A stretch of DNA of 64,000 nucleotides from Curtobacterium sp. VKM Ac-1393 (GCF_015350995.1 NZ_JADKRW010000008.1:113168-177167); one strand, 5' to 3'. Positions 8,353 through 17,768 are shown, counted from the first letter of the stretch. The notes: generated from the sequence alone by a model not told the origin. Numbers and translations are program-made.

Positions 8353-8371
8353 TTAGGGTTGCCTTACTTCC
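8353..8371 (+). promoter_or_regulatory. iron-box-like operator before the FecCD permease genes
   Basis: TTAGGGTTGCCTTACTT matches about 14 of 19 positions of the IdeR/DmdR/DtxR consensus (TWAGGTWAGSCTWACCTWA). It lies directly before the ATG at 8373. The target genes are iron-siderophore permeases, so iron repression by a DtxR-type regulator is the likely control (inference). The regulator itself is not in the window. Confidence 0.55.
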
Positions 8372-8372
8372 C

Positions 8373-9407
8373 ATGCGCTCCTCCACGACCGCGCCCCCGG
8401 CGCCCGCCTCCGTCTCCCGTCTGGTCGGGGCGACGGTGCTGGCCGTCGTCGTCCTCGCCGTGGCGTGCGCGCTGTCGATCGCGTACGGATCCCGGCCGAT
8501 CCCGCTCGGCACCGTGGTCGACACCGTCCTGCACCCGGGGCGGAACGACGAGATCGGGTTGATCGTGCTCGGCAACCGCGTGCCGCGCACCGTCGTCGGA
8601 CTGCTCGCGGGTGCCGCGCTCGGCGTCGCCGGGGCGGTGATGCAGGGGGTGACCCGCAACCCGCTCGCCGACCCGAGCGTGCTCGGCGTCAACTCCGGGG
8701 CGGCCCTCGCCGTGGTCGCCGGCATCGCGCTCTTCGGCGTGAGCGGCACGGCGGCCTACCTGCCGTTCGCCTTCGTCGGCGCTGCCCTGGCCGCGTTGCT
8801 CGTCTACGGGATCGCCGCCGTCGCCCGCCGTGGACTCTCGCCGGTCGGCCTCGCGCTGTCCGGGGCCGTCGTCGCCGCAGCGCTGTCCTCGATCACCACG
8901 GCGGTGCTCGTGACGAACGCGAGCCTGCTCGACCAGCTGCGGTTCTGGCAGGTGGGCGCCCTCGCCGGCAAGGACCTCGGCACCGCCGGTGTGATCACCG
9001 CGCCGGTGCTGATCGGGCTCGTGATCGCGTTCGGACTCGGGCGGTCGCTCAACACGCTCGCACTCGGTGACGAACTCGCGGCGTCGCTCGGACAGCGCGT
9101 CGTGCTGGTTCGTGCCGTGGGCGGACTCGTCACCGTACTGCTCGCCGGATCCGCCGTGGCAGCGGCCGGACCGATCGCCTTCGTCGGGCTCGCCGTGCCG
9201 CACGCGGTCCGACGGCTGAGTGGTCCAGACCACCGCTGGACCATCCTGCTGTCCGCGATCGTCGCCCCGGCGCTGCTGCTGGTGGCCGACGTCATCGGGC
9301 GCGTCGTGGCGTACCCGGGGGAGCTGCAGGTCGGCATCGTCACGGCGCTCATCGGTGCGCCGGTCTTCATCGCCCTGGTGCGGTCGCGGGCGGTGCGGGG
9401 CCTGTGA
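8373..9407 (+). CDS. FecCD-family ABC permease for ferric siderophores
   Basis: A 344-residue, very hydrophobic protein with about nine or ten membrane helices and the family signatures RVPRTVVGLLAGAALGVAGA and MQGVTRNPLADPSVLGVNSG near the N-terminus, and GPIAFVGLAVPHAVR near the C-terminus. It forms half of the channel of an importer of iron complexes. The ATG at 8373 is chosen because it starts directly before the first helix and follows the iron-box-like site. It overlaps the next permease gene by four bases. No ATPase or binding protein gene is nearby. Confidence 0.93.
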   Translation: MRSSTTAPPAPASVSRLVGATVLAVVVLAVACALSIAYGSRPIPLGTVVDTVLHPGRNDEIGLIVLGNRVPRTVVGLLAGAALGVAGAVMQGVTRNPLADPSVLGVNSGAALAVVAGIALFGVSGTAAYLPFAFVGAALAALLVYGIAAVARRGLSPVGLALSGAVVAAALSSITTAVLVTNASLLDQLRFWQVGALAGKDLGTAGVITAPVLIGLVIAFGLGRSLNTLALGDELAASLGQRVVLVRAVGGLVTVLLAGSAVAAAGPIAFVGLAVPHAVRRLSGPDHRWTILLSAIVAPALLLVADVIGRVVAYPGELQVGIVTALIGAPVFIALVRSRAVRGL

Positions 9408-10414
9408 GCGCGTCGTCGTCCCGCCGCGGCTCGCTCGTCGGCATCCGGCGCGAGATCGCCGTGCTCGCCGCCGTCGTCGTCGTGCTCGTCGTGCTGGTGC
9501 TCGTCGGCCTCGGCGTGGGGTCCATCCCGCTCAGCCCCGCGCAGGTGCTCAGCGCGTTCGTCGGTCAGGGCGACCGGATCTCGGACTTCGTCATCGGGCA
9601 GTTGCGCGGACCGCGGGTGTTCGGTGCCGTGTTCGTCGGGGCGAGCCTCGGCGTCGCCGGTGCCATCGTGCAGAGCGTGGTGCGCAACCCGATCGCGAGC
9701 CCCGACGTCATCGGCATCACCTCGGGTGCCAGTGCGGCCGGCCTCACCGCGATCGTGCTCTTCGGGGCCTCCGGCGGCACGCTGTTCTCGGTCGTGCTCG
9801 TCGGGGCCGTCGTCGTCTCGATCGTGATCGCCGGACTCGCCTGGCGCCGGGGAATCACCGGCAACCGGGTCGTCCTCGTCGGCATCGGCGTCTCGGCGAT
9901 CTGCCTGAGCATCACCGGGTGGATGCTCACGAGCGGCACCGTCACGCAGGCCGGCACCGCGCTGCTCTGGCTCTCCGGCAGCCTGAACGCCGTGGACCGC
10001 AACCTGGTCGGCGTGCTCGGCGTCGCGTTCGTCGTGCTCATGGCGCTCGCGCTCCTGCAGTCGTCGCGCCTGACCGTGCTGTCGCTCGGCGACGAGGTCG
10101 CGGCGGCCCTCGGACTCCGGCCGGACCGCGCGAAGGTGCTGCTGCTCCTCACCGCGGTGTGCCTGACGGCTGCTGCGGTCGCCACGGCGGGGCCGGTGTC
10201 GTTCGTCGCGCTGATGGCCGCTCCGATCGCCCGTCGCCTCGTCGGGGGTGGCCGGGTGGCGCTCGGCGTGGCGGCTGCCGTCGGTGCGGCGATCACCCTG
10301 GGCAGTGACCTCATCGCCCAGTTCGCGATCCCCGGCAACGCCCTGCCCGTCGGTGTGGTGACCGGGGTCGTCGGCGCGCCGTACCTGCTCTGGCTGCTCG
10401 CGCGCGGTCGATGA
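9404..10414 (+). CDS. second FecCD-family ABC permease for ferric siderophores
   Basis: The 336-residue partner of the preceding permease, with the same signatures (RGPRVFGAVFVGASLGVAGA, VRNPIASPDVIGITSGA) and about nine helices. The GTG start overlaps the upstream stop (GTGA), so both subunits should be made together and form a heterodimer. The pair ends the operon, with no ATP-binding subunit after it. Confidence 0.93.
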   Translation: MSASSSRRGSLVGIRREIAVLAAVVVVLVVLVLVGLGVGSIPLSPAQVLSAFVGQGDRISDFVIGQLRGPRVFGAVFVGASLGVAGAIVQSVVRNPIASPDVIGITSGASAAGLTAIVLFGASGGTLFSVVLVGAVVVSIVIAGLAWRRGITGNRVVLVGIGVSAICLSITGWMLTSGTVTQAGTALLWLSGSLNAVDRNLVGVLGVAFVVLMALALLQSSRLTVLSLGDEVAAALGLRPDRAKVLLLLTAVCLTAAAVATAGPVSFVALMAAPIARRLVGGGRVALGVAAAVGAAITLGSDLIAQFAIPGNALPVGVVTGVVGAPYLLWLLARGR

Positions 10415-10527
10415 AGTCGACGTCCGCGTTCGCGGATCGCGGACGATCCTCCACAGGGCCGATTCGGGGCTGCCGTTCGGGCACTCGTTTCCGATACGCT
10501 GGTGGGCCAAGAGGAGGAGGTCCACCG

Positions 10528-11007
10528 ATGCCAGATCCAGTGGTCCCGCAGCCGGGCGGTCAGAAGACCCCGGAGCAGCGGCTGGTCGACACCACGTTGA
10601 CCTTCAGTATGGACATGGGCGCGGCGCTCACCGCCGAGTCCGGAGTCTCAGCAGAAGAGCGCGAGGCGGTCAACGCCCTGCCGTCCGGATCGGCGTTGCT
10701 CGTCGTGCGCCGCGGTCCGAACGTGGGTGCGCGGTTCCTCCTCGACTCCGACGTCACGACGGCCGGCCGACACCCCGACGCCGACATCTTCCTCGACGAC
10801 GTCACGGTGTCGCGCAAGCACGCGCAGTTCCTGCGGCACGGTACGGCGTTCACCGTCAAGGACAACGGTTCGCTCAACGGGACGTACTTCGACGGTGACC
10901 GCATCGACGAAGCACCGCTCACCGACGGGGCAGAGGTCCAGGTCGGCAAGTTCCGCCTGACCTTCTACGCCTCCCGGGTCGACCTGGCGCGCCTGGCGAA
11001 CGCGTAG
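10528..11007 (+). CDS. garA: FHA-domain signalling protein GarA/OdhI
   Basis: The 159-residue protein closely follows GarA. An N-terminal VDTTLTF corresponds to the phospho-threonine loop (VETTSVF in mycobacteria). Then come PSGSALLVVRRGPNVGARFL and the FHA core with AGRHPDADIFLDDVTVSRKH and NGSLNGTY (about 75-130), holding the Arg, Ser and Asn that bind phosphothreonine. In relatives the unphosphorylated protein inhibits 2-oxoglutarate dehydrogenase and activates glutamate synthase, and PASTA or PknG-type kinases relieve this. The ATG at 10528 has GAGGAGGAGG upstream. It is followed at once by ftsR, as in mycobacteria. Confidence 0.95.
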   Translation: MPDPVVPQPGGQKTPEQRLVDTTLTFSMDMGAALTAESGVSAEEREAVNALPSGSALLVVRRGPNVGARFLLDSDVTTAGRHPDADIFLDDVTVSRKHAQFLRHGTAFTVKDNGSLNGTYFDGDRIDEAPLTDGAEVQVGKFRLTFYASRVDLARLANA

Positions 11008-11711
11008 TGGCCGCACGGTCCGCTGCGGCCCGGGCGGGGTCAGCGGCACCGGACCTGCTCACGATCGGGCAGGTCCTCGCTCGCCTCAAACCCGAGTTCG
11101 CGGACCTGTCGAGTTCCAAGTTGCGCTTCCTCGAAGAGCGCGAGCTCGTCACGCCGATCCGCACGGCCAGTGGGTACCGCAAGTTCTCCGCGGCCGACGT
11201 CGACCGACTCCGGGTGATCCTCGGTCTGCAGCGCGACCACTACCTGCCACTCAAGGTCATCAAGGACTACCTCGCCGACCTCGACGCGGGGCGCGAGCCG
11301 GTGTTGCCCGGGGGCGGGGACGCTCCTCGTCCGTCGATCCTCGGGCGCGAACGCCGGTACACCCGCGACGAGACCGCCCGTGCTGCCGGTGCGTCCCCGA
11401 TGCTGCTGGCCGACGCGGTGTCCGCGTCGCTGCTGCCCGCCACCGAGACCTACGGCGAGGACAGCGTCTCCGTCCTCAAAGCGCTCGTCGAACTCCAGCG
11501 CACCGGGATCGAACCGCGGCACCTCCGCACGCTCCGCAGCACCGCCGAGCGCGAGGTCGGGCTCATCGAATCGGCCCTGATGCCGGTGTCCCGCCGGGGC
11601 GATGCGACGTCACGGGCGAAGGCCACGGAACTCGCACGCGAGATCGCCGTCCAGCTCGAGGTCATCCGCTCGAGCCTCATCCGAGCGGCGATCGGTCGTC
11701 TCGACGCATGA
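11007..11711 (+). CDS. ftsR: MerR-family regulator FtsR (Rv1828 type)
   Basis: A 234-residue MerR protein: TIGQVLARLKPEFADLSSSK and RFLEERELVTPIRTASGYRK form the winged helix at about 17-60. A long C-terminal helical part replaces the usual metal-sensing loop. The GTG start overlaps the garA stop codon. In corynebacteria FtsR activates ftsZ, and in mycobacteria its homologue is Rv1828 next to garA. Here ftsZ lies 33 kb downstream. Confidence 0.9.
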   Translation: MAARSAAARAGSAAPDLLTIGQVLARLKPEFADLSSSKLRFLEERELVTPIRTASGYRKFSAADVDRLRVILGLQRDHYLPLKVIKDYLADLDAGREPVLPGGGDAPRPSILGRERRYTRDETARAAGASPMLLADAVSASLLPATETYGEDSVSVLKALVELQRTGIEPRHLRTLRSTAEREVGLIESALMPVSRRGDATSRAKATELAREIAVQLEVIRSSLIRAAIGRLDA

Positions 11712-11840
11712 TCCGTTCCGGTGCTCCCCGGGGGCTTGTGCGTCAGTGGGTGGGGCGTATCCTCGACACGCCGGACGCGCCGAGTCGGATGTCCCGCGCG
11801 GGAGCGGTCGGAGTCGCTACCGTTGACCTCGGAACAACTC

Positions 11841-11855
11841 TCAACCCGTCGTTGA
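11841..11855. promoter_or_regulatory. small inverted repeat before the second MerR gene
   Basis: TCAAC and GTTGA are separated by five bases about 40 bases before the ATG, and another GTTGA lies at 11822. The same GTTGA/TCAAC words form an inverted repeat just before ftsZ (44859-44874). It could be a MerR-type operator (inference). The arms are short, so chance is not excluded. Confidence 0.3.
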
Positions 11856-11895
11856 ACCTTCGGGCGGGAGCTCGATCGTCGTGGAAGGCAAGCGC

Positions 11896-12456
11896 ATGAG
11901 TGGGAACGACACCCCAGGCACCGAGTCGGACACGACCCGGTACGACCTCGGGCTGCTCTTCACCGACGGCCTCCCCGAGCACGACGAGCAGAACGGGTAC
12001 CGCGGCACCGTCGCCGCCCGGGCCGCCGGCATCTCGTACCGTCAGCTCGACTACTGGGCACGCACCGAGCTCGTGCAGCCCACCATCCGTGGCGCTGCCG
12101 GCTCCGGCTCGCAGCGGCTCTACGGGTTCCGCGACATCCTCGTGCTCAAGCTCGTGAAGCGTCTGCTCGACACCGGCATCTCGCTGCAGCAGATCCGCAC
12201 CGCGGTGAACCAGTTGCGCGAGTCGGGCGTGTCCGACCTCGCGCAGACCACCCTGATGTCCGACGGCGCCTCGGTCTACCTGTGCACCTCGGACGACGAG
12301 GTCATCGACCTGGTGTCCCGCGGACAGGGTGTCTTCGGCATCGCGGTCGGCAAGGTCCTGCGCGAGGTCGAGACCTCGCTGGTGGAGCTCGACGCCACCG
12401 CTGCGGCCGACCCGTCCGACGAGCTCGCCGCGCGTCGCGCTTCCCGCGCCTCCTGA
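11896..12456 (+). CDS. second MerR-family regulator (Rv1830 type)
   Basis: The 186-residue product has a MerR winged helix (GTVAARAAGISYRQLDYWAR, then GSGSQRLYGFRDILVLKLVK) at about 35-90 and a C-terminal coiled coil. It resembles mycobacterial Rv1830, which is found one gene beyond Rv1828. The bifunctional nuclease gene that separates the two in mycobacteria is absent here. The ATG at 11896 is preferred over GTG 11881 because GGAAGG lies seven bases upstream of it. Confidence 0.88.
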   Translation: MSGNDTPGTESDTTRYDLGLLFTDGLPEHDEQNGYRGTVAARAAGISYRQLDYWARTELVQPTIRGAAGSGSQRLYGFRDILVLKLVKRLLDTGISLQQIRTAVNQLRESGVSDLAQTTLMSDGASVYLCTSDDEVIDLVSRGQGVFGIAVGKVLREVETSLVELDATAAADPSDELAARRASRAS

Positions 12457-12530
12457 CGCCGGGCGCAGCCGGTTCGCACCCGCTCCCCGCACCCGCGCCC
12501 GCGCCCGCGCCCGCTCGTGCTCGTGCGCCC

Positions 12531-12620
12531 CGAGGTTCCGAAATCTCGGCACCTCGCCGATCGCTGAGCCCGTACGTGGAACCTCGGCGAACCTGAGCGG
12601 CGAGTCCCGGAACCTCGGCG
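12531..12620 (+). repeat. tri-box intergenic element, copy 1
   Basis: Box 1 (12531-12556) is a palindrome of CGAGGTTCC and an inverted GGCACCTCG around a GAAATCTC-type centre. Box 2 GTGGAACCTCGGCG starts at 12576 and box 3 CCGGAACCTCGGCG at 12607. The box starts are 45 and 31 bases apart, nearly as in the other copies. Copy 2 follows 160 bases later with an almost identical box 2-box 3 half. Confidence 0.85.
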
Positions 12621-12691
12621 AGGTCAATCGGTCCGACGTGTGATCTCCGCGGACGTGCGACGCAGACGCGACCCGCACACGTGCGCGCCGT

Positions 12692-12781
12692 GGAGGTTCC
12701 AATATTTCGGAACCTGGGCGCGTATTGCGGTCGGGGGTGGAACCTCGGCGAACCTGAGCGGCGAGTCCTGGAACCTCGGCG
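12692..12781 (+). repeat. tri-box intergenic element, copy 2
   Basis: Box 1 starts at 12692 with GGAGGTTCC and its right half is GGAACCTGG. Box 2 GTGGAACCTCGGCG starts at 12737 and box 3 CTGGAACCTCGGCG at 12768. Spacing is 45 and 31 bases. The interval between boxes 2 and 3 (AACCTGAGCGGCGAGTCC) is shared with copy 1, so these two copies probably arose by local duplication. Confidence 0.85.
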
Positions 12782-12810
12782 TAGTCGATCGGCGAGTCGT
12801 GCGGCAGGCG

Positions 12811-12912
12811 CGAGCAAACCCCGAACCCGACCCCCGAACCCCGAACCCCGACCCGAGAAACCGTTACCGACCCGAAGACCCGGACCGCCCCCGACCCGAC
12901 CCGAACCGACTA
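12811..12912. repeat. C-rich simple-sequence tract downstream of parA
   Basis: Imperfect CCCGAAC/CCCGACC repeats fill the last 100 bases before the parA stop codon. On the minus strand, which is the parA transcript, they read as runs of three to five G separated by two to six bases (about 12879-12907), a pattern that can form a G-quadruplex. Confidence 0.6.
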
Positions 12913-12916
12913 CCGC

Positions 12917-13738
12917 CTACGCGCCAGCGGCACCCGAGCCATCGGCGTACGGCCCGATCTTGCCCGTCCGCATGATGCGCTCGAGCAGCTGGTCGAAGTT
13001 CTTCGCCATCTCCTGCGCGGACTCGCCGGGCCACACGTGCAGGGGCTTCGCGGCACCCTGCGCCTGCTGCAACGAGGTGCGCTCGGGTAGCTGCGGCGAC
13101 AACACGAGCGGGCCGAACATGTCGCGGAGTTCCTTGATGCGGAACTGGTGCTCGAGCGACTGGACCCGGGCGCGGTTCACGATGATGCCGAGCGGCTGCA
13201 GGCGGGGGGAGAGGCCTCGGCGGATCTCCTCGATGGCCCGGAGTGCACGGTCGGCTGCGGCGACGGAGAACAGGCCGGGCTCGGTGACCACGGTGACGCG
13301 GTCGGATGCGGCCCACGCGGTGCGGGTCAGCGCGTTGAGCGACGGTGCGCAGTCGATGAGCACGAGCTCGTAGTCCTGCTCGACGTTGGCCAGGGCCTCT
13401 TCGAGCTTCCAGATGTCGCGGATGGAGGGGTGCGGCCCGTCGAAGTTGATCGCGGAGGGCGACCCGACCATGACGTCGATCTTGCCCTGCGAGCCCTTCG
13501 TCCACCCGGACGGGGCGATCGCCTGACGGACGATCTTCTCCTTCGGGTTCTCGAGGACATCGGCCACGTTGAGGTGTCCGGCGATGTTGATGTCGAGGCC
13601 GGTGGAGACGTCGGACTGCGGGTCGAGATCCACCACCAGCGTGCGCAGTCCCTTGGCGAAGGCGGCCGAAGTCAGGCCGAGCGTCACCGTCGTCTTGCCG
13701 ACACCGCCCTTGAGGGAGCTCACGCTGAGTACATGCAC
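12917..13738 (-). CDS. ParA/MinD-family ATPase without a ParB partner
   Basis: A 273-residue protein with the deviant Walker A motif SSLKGGVGKTT at the very N-terminus, Walker A' DLDPQSDVSTGL (about 37-48) and Walker B VLIDCAPSLN (about 124-133). The GTG at 13738 gives the usual MHVLSVSSLKGG start and has TAACGT eight bases upstream with no Shine-Dalgarno. An ATG at 13759 is the alternative. ParA-type ATPases position DNA or protein cargo on the nucleoid or pole. No parB lies beside it, so the cargo is unknown. Confidence 0.9.
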   Translation of the reverse strand: MHVLSVSSLKGGVGKTTVTLGLTSAAFAKGLRTLVVDLDPQSDVSTGLDINIAGHLNVADVLENPKEKIVRQAIAPSGWTKGSQGKIDVMVGSPSAINFDGPHPSIRDIWKLEEALANVEQDYELVLIDCAPSLNALTRTAWAASDRVTVVTEPGLFSVAAADRALRAIEEIRRGLSPRLQPLGIIVNRARVQSLEHQFRIKELRDMFGPLVLSPQLPERTSLQQAQGAAKPLHVWPGESAQEMAKNFDQLLERIMRTGKIGPYADGSGAAGA

Positions 13739-13746
13739 GATCAGCA

Positions 13747-13765
13747 ACGTTACCGCCACTAGGGT
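13747..13765. promoter_or_regulatory. back-to-back promoters for parA and pyc
   Basis: On the minus strand TAACGT (13752-13747) lies eight bases before the parA GTG. On the plus strand TAGGGT (13760-13765) lies 33 bases before the pyc GTG. The two -10 elements are only seven bases apart, so the divergent promoters must occlude each other to some degree. Confidence 0.5.
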
Positions 13766-13798
13766 TGTCTCACCTCAACCCGGGCTGAAAGGGACGTC

Positions 13799-16700
13799 GT
13801 GTTCAGCAAGATCCTCGTGGCGAACCGTGGTGAGATCGCCATCCGCGCATTCCGTGCAGCGTACGAACTGGGGGCGCGCACCGTCGCCGTCTACCCGTAC
13901 GAAGACCGGAACTCCCTGCACCGCCTGAAGGCCGACGAGGCCTACCTGATCGGTGAGCGGGGCCATCCGGTCCGGGCGTACCTGGACGTCTCCGAGATCG
14001 TCCGCGTGGCGCGCGAGTCGGGCGCCGACGCGATCTACCCGGGGTACGGCTTCCTGTCCGAGAACCCCGAGCTCGCCGCCGCGGCCGCCGCAGCCGGCAT
14101 CACCTTCATCGGCCCGGGTGAGCACGTGCTCGAGATGGCCGGCAACAAGGTCACGGCGAAGGAGCACGCGATCGCGGCCGGTGTCCCGGTCCTCGTGAGC
14201 ACCCCGGCGAGTCGCGACATCGAGGAGCTCCTCGCCGGTGCCGACGCCATCGGGTTCCCCGTCTTCGCCAAGGCCGTCGCCGGTGGTGGCGGCCGTGGCA
14301 TGCGGCGGGTCGAGACGAAGCCCGAACTCCGCGCCGCGCTCGAAGCGGCGATGCGCGAGGCCGACAGTGCCTTCGGTGACCCGACGATGTTCCTCGAGCA
14401 GGCGGTGATCCGGCCGCGGCACATCGAGGTGCAGATCCTCGCCGACGCGACGGGCACCGAAGCCGGCACGATCCACCTGTTCGAGCGGGACTGCTCCGTG
14501 CAGCGCCGCAACCAGAAGGTCGTCGAGATCGCCCCGGCGCCGAACCTCGACCCCGCGATCGCGCAGGCGCTGCACCGCGACGCGGTCGCCTTCGCCCGGT
14601 CGATCGGCTACGTGAACGCCGGCACGGTCGAGTTCCTGCTCGACACCGAGGGTGAGCGAGAAGGCCAGCACGTCTTCATCGAGATGAACCCGCGTATCCA
14701 GGTCGAGCACACCGTGACTGAAGAGGTCACCGACGTCGACCTCGTGCAGTCGCAGATGCGGATCGCCTCGGGCGAGTCGTTGGCCGACCTCGGGCTGTCG
14801 CAGGACACCGTCGCCGTGCACGGGGCCGCCCTGCAGACCCGGATCACGACCGAGGACCCGACCCAGGGCTTCCGTCCGGACACCGGCCGCATCACCACGT
14901 ACCGCAGCCCCGGCGGGGCGGGCGTGCGCATGGACGGTGGCACGGTCGCCACCGGCGCGCAGATCAGCCCGCACTTCGACTCGATGCTCGCGAAGATGAC
15001 GTGCCGCGGCCGCGACTTCCCGGCAGCGGTCGCCCGGGCGAAGCGCGCCCTCGCCGAGTTCCGCATCCGCGGCGTCAGCACGAACATCCCGTTCCTGCAG
15101 GCCGTGCTCGAGGACCCAGACTTCGCCCGCGGTGACGTCTCGACCAAGTTCATCGAGGAGCGCCCGCAGCTGTTCAGCGGGCACGTGTCGAAGGACCGCG
15201 GCACCAAGGTCCTCAACTGGCTGGCCGACGTCACCGTCAACAAGCCGAACGGCGATCGGTCGCCGCTGGTGATCGACCCGAGCGTCAAGCTCCCCGCACT
15301 CGACCTCAGTACGCCGGTGCCCGAGGGCCAGCGCGACCTGCTGCTGGCGAAGGGCCCGGCCGAGTGGGCGAAGGCCCTCCGCGCGCAGACCCGGCTCGCC
15401 GTGACCGAGACGACGATGCGCGACGCGCACCAGTCGCTGCTGGCAACCCGTGTCCGCACGAAGGACCTCGTCGCGGTCGCCCCGTACGTCGCGCGGCTCA
15501 CGCCGCAGCTGCTCAGCGTCGAGGCGTGGGGCGGCGCGACGTACGACGTCGCGCTCCGGTTCCTCGGCGAGGACCCGTGGGAGCGCCTGACCGCGCTGCG
15601 CGAGGCGATGCCGAACATCCCGATCCAGATGCTGCTGCGCGGCCGCAACACGGTCGGCTACACCCCGTACCCGACCGAGGTGACGGACGCGTTCGTCGCC
15701 GAGGCCGCCGCCACGGGCGTCGACGTCTTCCGCGTGTTCGACGCGCTCAACGACGTCAGCCAGATGCGACCCGCCCTGGAGGCAGTGCTCGCGACCGGCA
15801 CGGCCGTCGCCGAAGCGGCGCTCTGCTACACCGCCGACCTCCTCGATCCTGCCGAGGACCTGTACACGCTGGACTACTACCTCCGTCTCGCGGAGCAGAT
15901 GGTGGAGGCCGGCGCGCACGTCATCGGGATCAAGGACATGGCCGGCCTGCTCCGCGCCGGCGCCGCCGAGAAGCTCGTCGCCGCGCTGCGCGAGCGCTTC
16001 GACCAGCCCGTGCACGTGCACACGCACGACACCGCCGGCGGGCAGCTCGCCACGCTCCTCGCCGCGTCCCGCGCCGGTGCGGACGCCGTCGACGTCGCGT
16101 CCGCACCGATGGCCGGCACGACGAGCCAGCCGAGCATGTCCGCCCTCGTCGCCGCCCTGGCGCACACGGAGCGCGACACCGGGCTGTCCCTCGACGCCGT
16201 CGGCGACCTCGAGCCCTACTGGGAGGCGGTCCGCCGCGCCTACGCCCCGTTCGAGTCCGGGCTGCCCGGGCCGACGGGCCGCGTCTACAAGCACGAGATC
16301 CCCGGTGGGCAGCTGTCGAACCTGCGACAGCAGGCGATCGCACTCGGGCTGGGCGACCGGTTCGAGCAGGTCGAGGACTGGTACGCCGAGGCGAACCGGA
16401 TCCTCGGCCGCCCGACCAAGGTCACGCCGTCGTCGAAGGTCGTCGGCGACCTCGCCCTGCAGCTCGCGGCGGTCGACGCCGACCCGGTCGACTTCGAGCA
16501 GAACCCGGACAAGTACGACATCCCGGACTCCGTCGTGGGCTTCATGGCCGGGGAACTCGGTGACCTGCCCGGTGGGTGGCCCGAACCCTTCCGCTCGAAG
16601 GTGCTGGCGGGCCGCGACGTCCGGCTCGAGATCACCCCGGTGCCCGACGGCGAACGTGCGCACCTGGAGTCCGCCGGCCCGGAGCGGCGACAGGCACTCA

Positions 16701-17209
16701 ACCGGCTGCTCTTCCCGCAGCCCACGGCGCAGTTCGAGCGGGTGCGCGAGCAGTACGGCGACCTGTCCGTCGTGCCGACCGTCGACTACCTGTACGGACT
16801 CCGCCCGGGCCAGGAGCACGTCGTGCCGCTCGGCAAGGGCGTCAACCTGTTCGTCGGGCTCGAGGCGATCGGCGAGGTCGACGACAAGGGCATCCGCACG
16901 GTCATGGCGACGATGAACGGGCAGCTCCGCCCGGTCTCGGTCCGCGACCGGTCGATCGAGGTCGAGACGAAGGTGGCCGAGCAGGCCGACAAGTCCGACC
17001 CGAAGCACGTCGCCGCACCGTTCTCCGGTGTGGTGACGCTCAAGGTCGCCGTCGGTGACGTCGTCGAGGCCGGAGCGGCCGTGGCGAGCATCGAGGCGAT
17101 GAAGATGGAAGCGGCCATCACGGCACCCGTTGCGGGGACCGTCGGCCGTCTCGCGATCCCGGTGACCCAGCAGGTGGACGCCGGCGACCTCCTGGTGGTG
17201 CTGCAGTAA
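13799..17209 (+). CDS. pyc: pyruvate carboxylase
   Basis: The 1136-residue enzyme makes oxaloacetate from pyruvate, bicarbonate and ATP. Biotin carboxylase occupies about 1-450 (ATP-grasp loop [12 protein letters not shown] at about 160). The carboxyltransferase domain is at about 530-810 ([14 protein letters not shown], and metal-binding [10 protein letters not shown] at about 740). The biotinyl domain is at the C-terminus, with the modified Lys in EAMKMEA at about residue 1100. The length equals that of single-chain actinobacterial enzymes. The GTG start has GAAAGGGA upstream. The def start codon follows after one base. Confidence 0.98.
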   Translation: MFSKILVANRGEIAIRAFRAAYELGARTVAVYPYEDRNSLHRLKADEAYLIGERGHPVRAYLDVSEIVRVARESGADAIYPGYGFLSENPELAAAAAAAGITFIGPGEHVLEMAGNKVTAKEHAIAAGVPVLVSTPASRDIEELLAGADAIGFPVFAKAVAGGGGRGMRRVETKPELRAALEAAMREADSAFGDPTMFLEQAVIRPRHIEVQILADATGTEAGTIHLFERDCSVQRRNQKVVEIAPAPNLDPAIAQALHRDAVAFARSIGYVNAGTVEFLLDTEGEREGQHVFIEMNPRIQVEHTVTEEVTDVDLVQSQMRIASGESLADLGLSQDTVAVHGAALQTRITTEDPTQGFRPDTGRITTYRSPGGAGVRMDGGTVATGAQISPHFDSMLAKMTCRGRDFPAAVARAKRALAEFRIRGVSTNIPFLQAVLEDPDFARGDVSTKFIEERPQLFSGHVSKDRGTKVLNWLADVTVNKPNGDRSPLVIDPSVKLPALDLSTPVPEGQRDLLLAKGPAEWAKALRAQTRLAVTETTMRDAHQSLLATRVRTKDLVAVAPYVARLTPQLLSVEAWGGATYDVALRFLGEDPWERLTALREAMPNIPIQMLLRGRNTVGYTPYPTEVTDAFVAEAAATGVDVFRVFDALNDVSQMRPALEAVLATGTAVAEAALCYTADLLDPAEDLYTLDYYLRLAEQMVEAGAHVIGIKDMAGLLRAGAAEKLVAALRERFDQPVHVHTHDTAGGQLATLLAASRAGADAVDVASAPMAGTTSQPSMSALVAALAHTERDTGLSLDAVGDLEPYWEAVRRAYAPFESGLPGPTGRVYKHEIPGGQLSNLRQQAIALGLGDRFEQVEDWYAEANRILGRPTKVTPSSKVVGDLALQLAAVDADPVDFEQNPDKYDIPDSVVGFMAGELGDLPGGWPEPFRSKVLAGRDVRLEITPVPDGERAHLESAGPERRQALNRLLFPQPTAQFERVREQYGDLSVVPTVDYLYGLRPGQEHVVPLGKGVNLFVGLEAIGEVDDKGIRTVMATMNGQLRPVSVRDRSIEVETKVAEQADKSDPKHVAAPFSGVVTLKVAVGDVVEAGAAVASIEAMKMEAAITAPVAGTVGRLAIPVTQQVDAGDLLVVLQ

Positions 17210-17210
17210 A

Positions 17211-17714
17211 TTGACCGTCCGTCCCATCCGCCTGTTCGGCGACCCCGTCCTCCGCTCGCCGGCAGACCCGATCCGACCCGAACTGCTCGGGAGCCCCGGC
17301 ATCCGCGACCTCGTGCAGGACCTCATCGACACCGTCGAGGAGCCCGGCCGAGCCGGTGTGGCCGCGCCGCAGATCGGTGTCGGCCTCCGAGCCTTTTCGT
17401 ACAACGTCGACGGCGAGGTCGGCTACGTCTTGAACCCGGAGATCGTCGAGGTCTCGGGGGAGCCCGAGCTCATGGACGAAGGGTGCCTGTCCGTCCCGGG
17501 GCTCGGCTACCCGACCCGGCGACACCCGTACGCCAAGGTCCGCGGGGTCGACGTGGACGGCGCCGAGGTCGTGCTCGAGGGCACCGGGCTGATGGCCGAG
17601 GCGCTCCAGCACGAGGTCGACCACCTGGACGGCACCGTGTACGTGATGACGCTCGACCCCGAGGTCCGGCGCCAGGCGCTGCGGGACATCCGGGCCCAGG
17701 ACTGGTTCCACTGA
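17211..17714 (+). CDS. def: peptide deformylase
   Basis: The 167-residue metalloenzyme removes the formyl group from nascent N-termini. All three motifs are present: GVAAPQIG (motif 1 variant, about 47-54), EGCLSVP (motif 2 with the metal-binding Cys) and QHEVDHLDG (motif 3 with two metal-binding His). The TTG start lies one base after the pyc stop codon, so translation probably depends on pyc ribosomes. A small C5-AC-G5 hairpin at 17720-17731 followed by ATTGTCGCTTT may end the operon. Confidence 0.94.
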   Translation: MTVRPIRLFGDPVLRSPADPIRPELLGSPGIRDLVQDLIDTVEEPGRAGVAAPQIGVGLRAFSYNVDGEVGYVLNPEIVEVSGEPELMDEGCLSVPGLGYPTRRHPYAKVRGVDVDGAEVVLEGTGLMAEALQHEVDHLDGTVYVMTLDPEVRRQALRDIRAQDWFH

Positions 17715-17740
17715 TGACACCCCCACGGGGGATTGTCGCT

Positions 17741-17768
17741 TTGTCCTGACGAAGAGGTACCGTATCCG
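17741..17768 (+). promoter_or_regulatory. sigma-A-type promoter for the 43-residue small ORF
   Basis: TTGTCC at 17741-17746 and TATCCG at 17763-17768 are separated by 16 bases and precede the small ORF at 17816. The placement after def and before a strong terminator suggests a separate monocistronic unit. Confidence 0.4.

Larger units (their letters stand above)
12457..12916. other. gene-free 460-bp region with two tri-box elements and a C-rich tract
   Basis: Between the convergent MerR and ParA genes lie a short (CCCGCG)n-like tract at about 12487-12515, two copies of the tri-box element (12531-12620 and 12692-12781), and a C-rich tract from 12811 to 12912. I see no coding potential, and no clear intrinsic terminator for either gene. 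Confidence 0.7.

Noticed and set aside
12531..12781. Possible small CRISPR-like or tandem array
   Set aside because: The repeated boxes are too short and unequal, the spacers are repeated or not of constant length, and the same arrangement exists as single copies elsewhere. No cas genes are present.
13775..17404. Open frame of 1209 codons on the minus strand
   Set aside because: It lies opposite pyc and def, whose domains are unmistakable. Long antisense frames are expected at this G+C content, and the translation shows no known domain.
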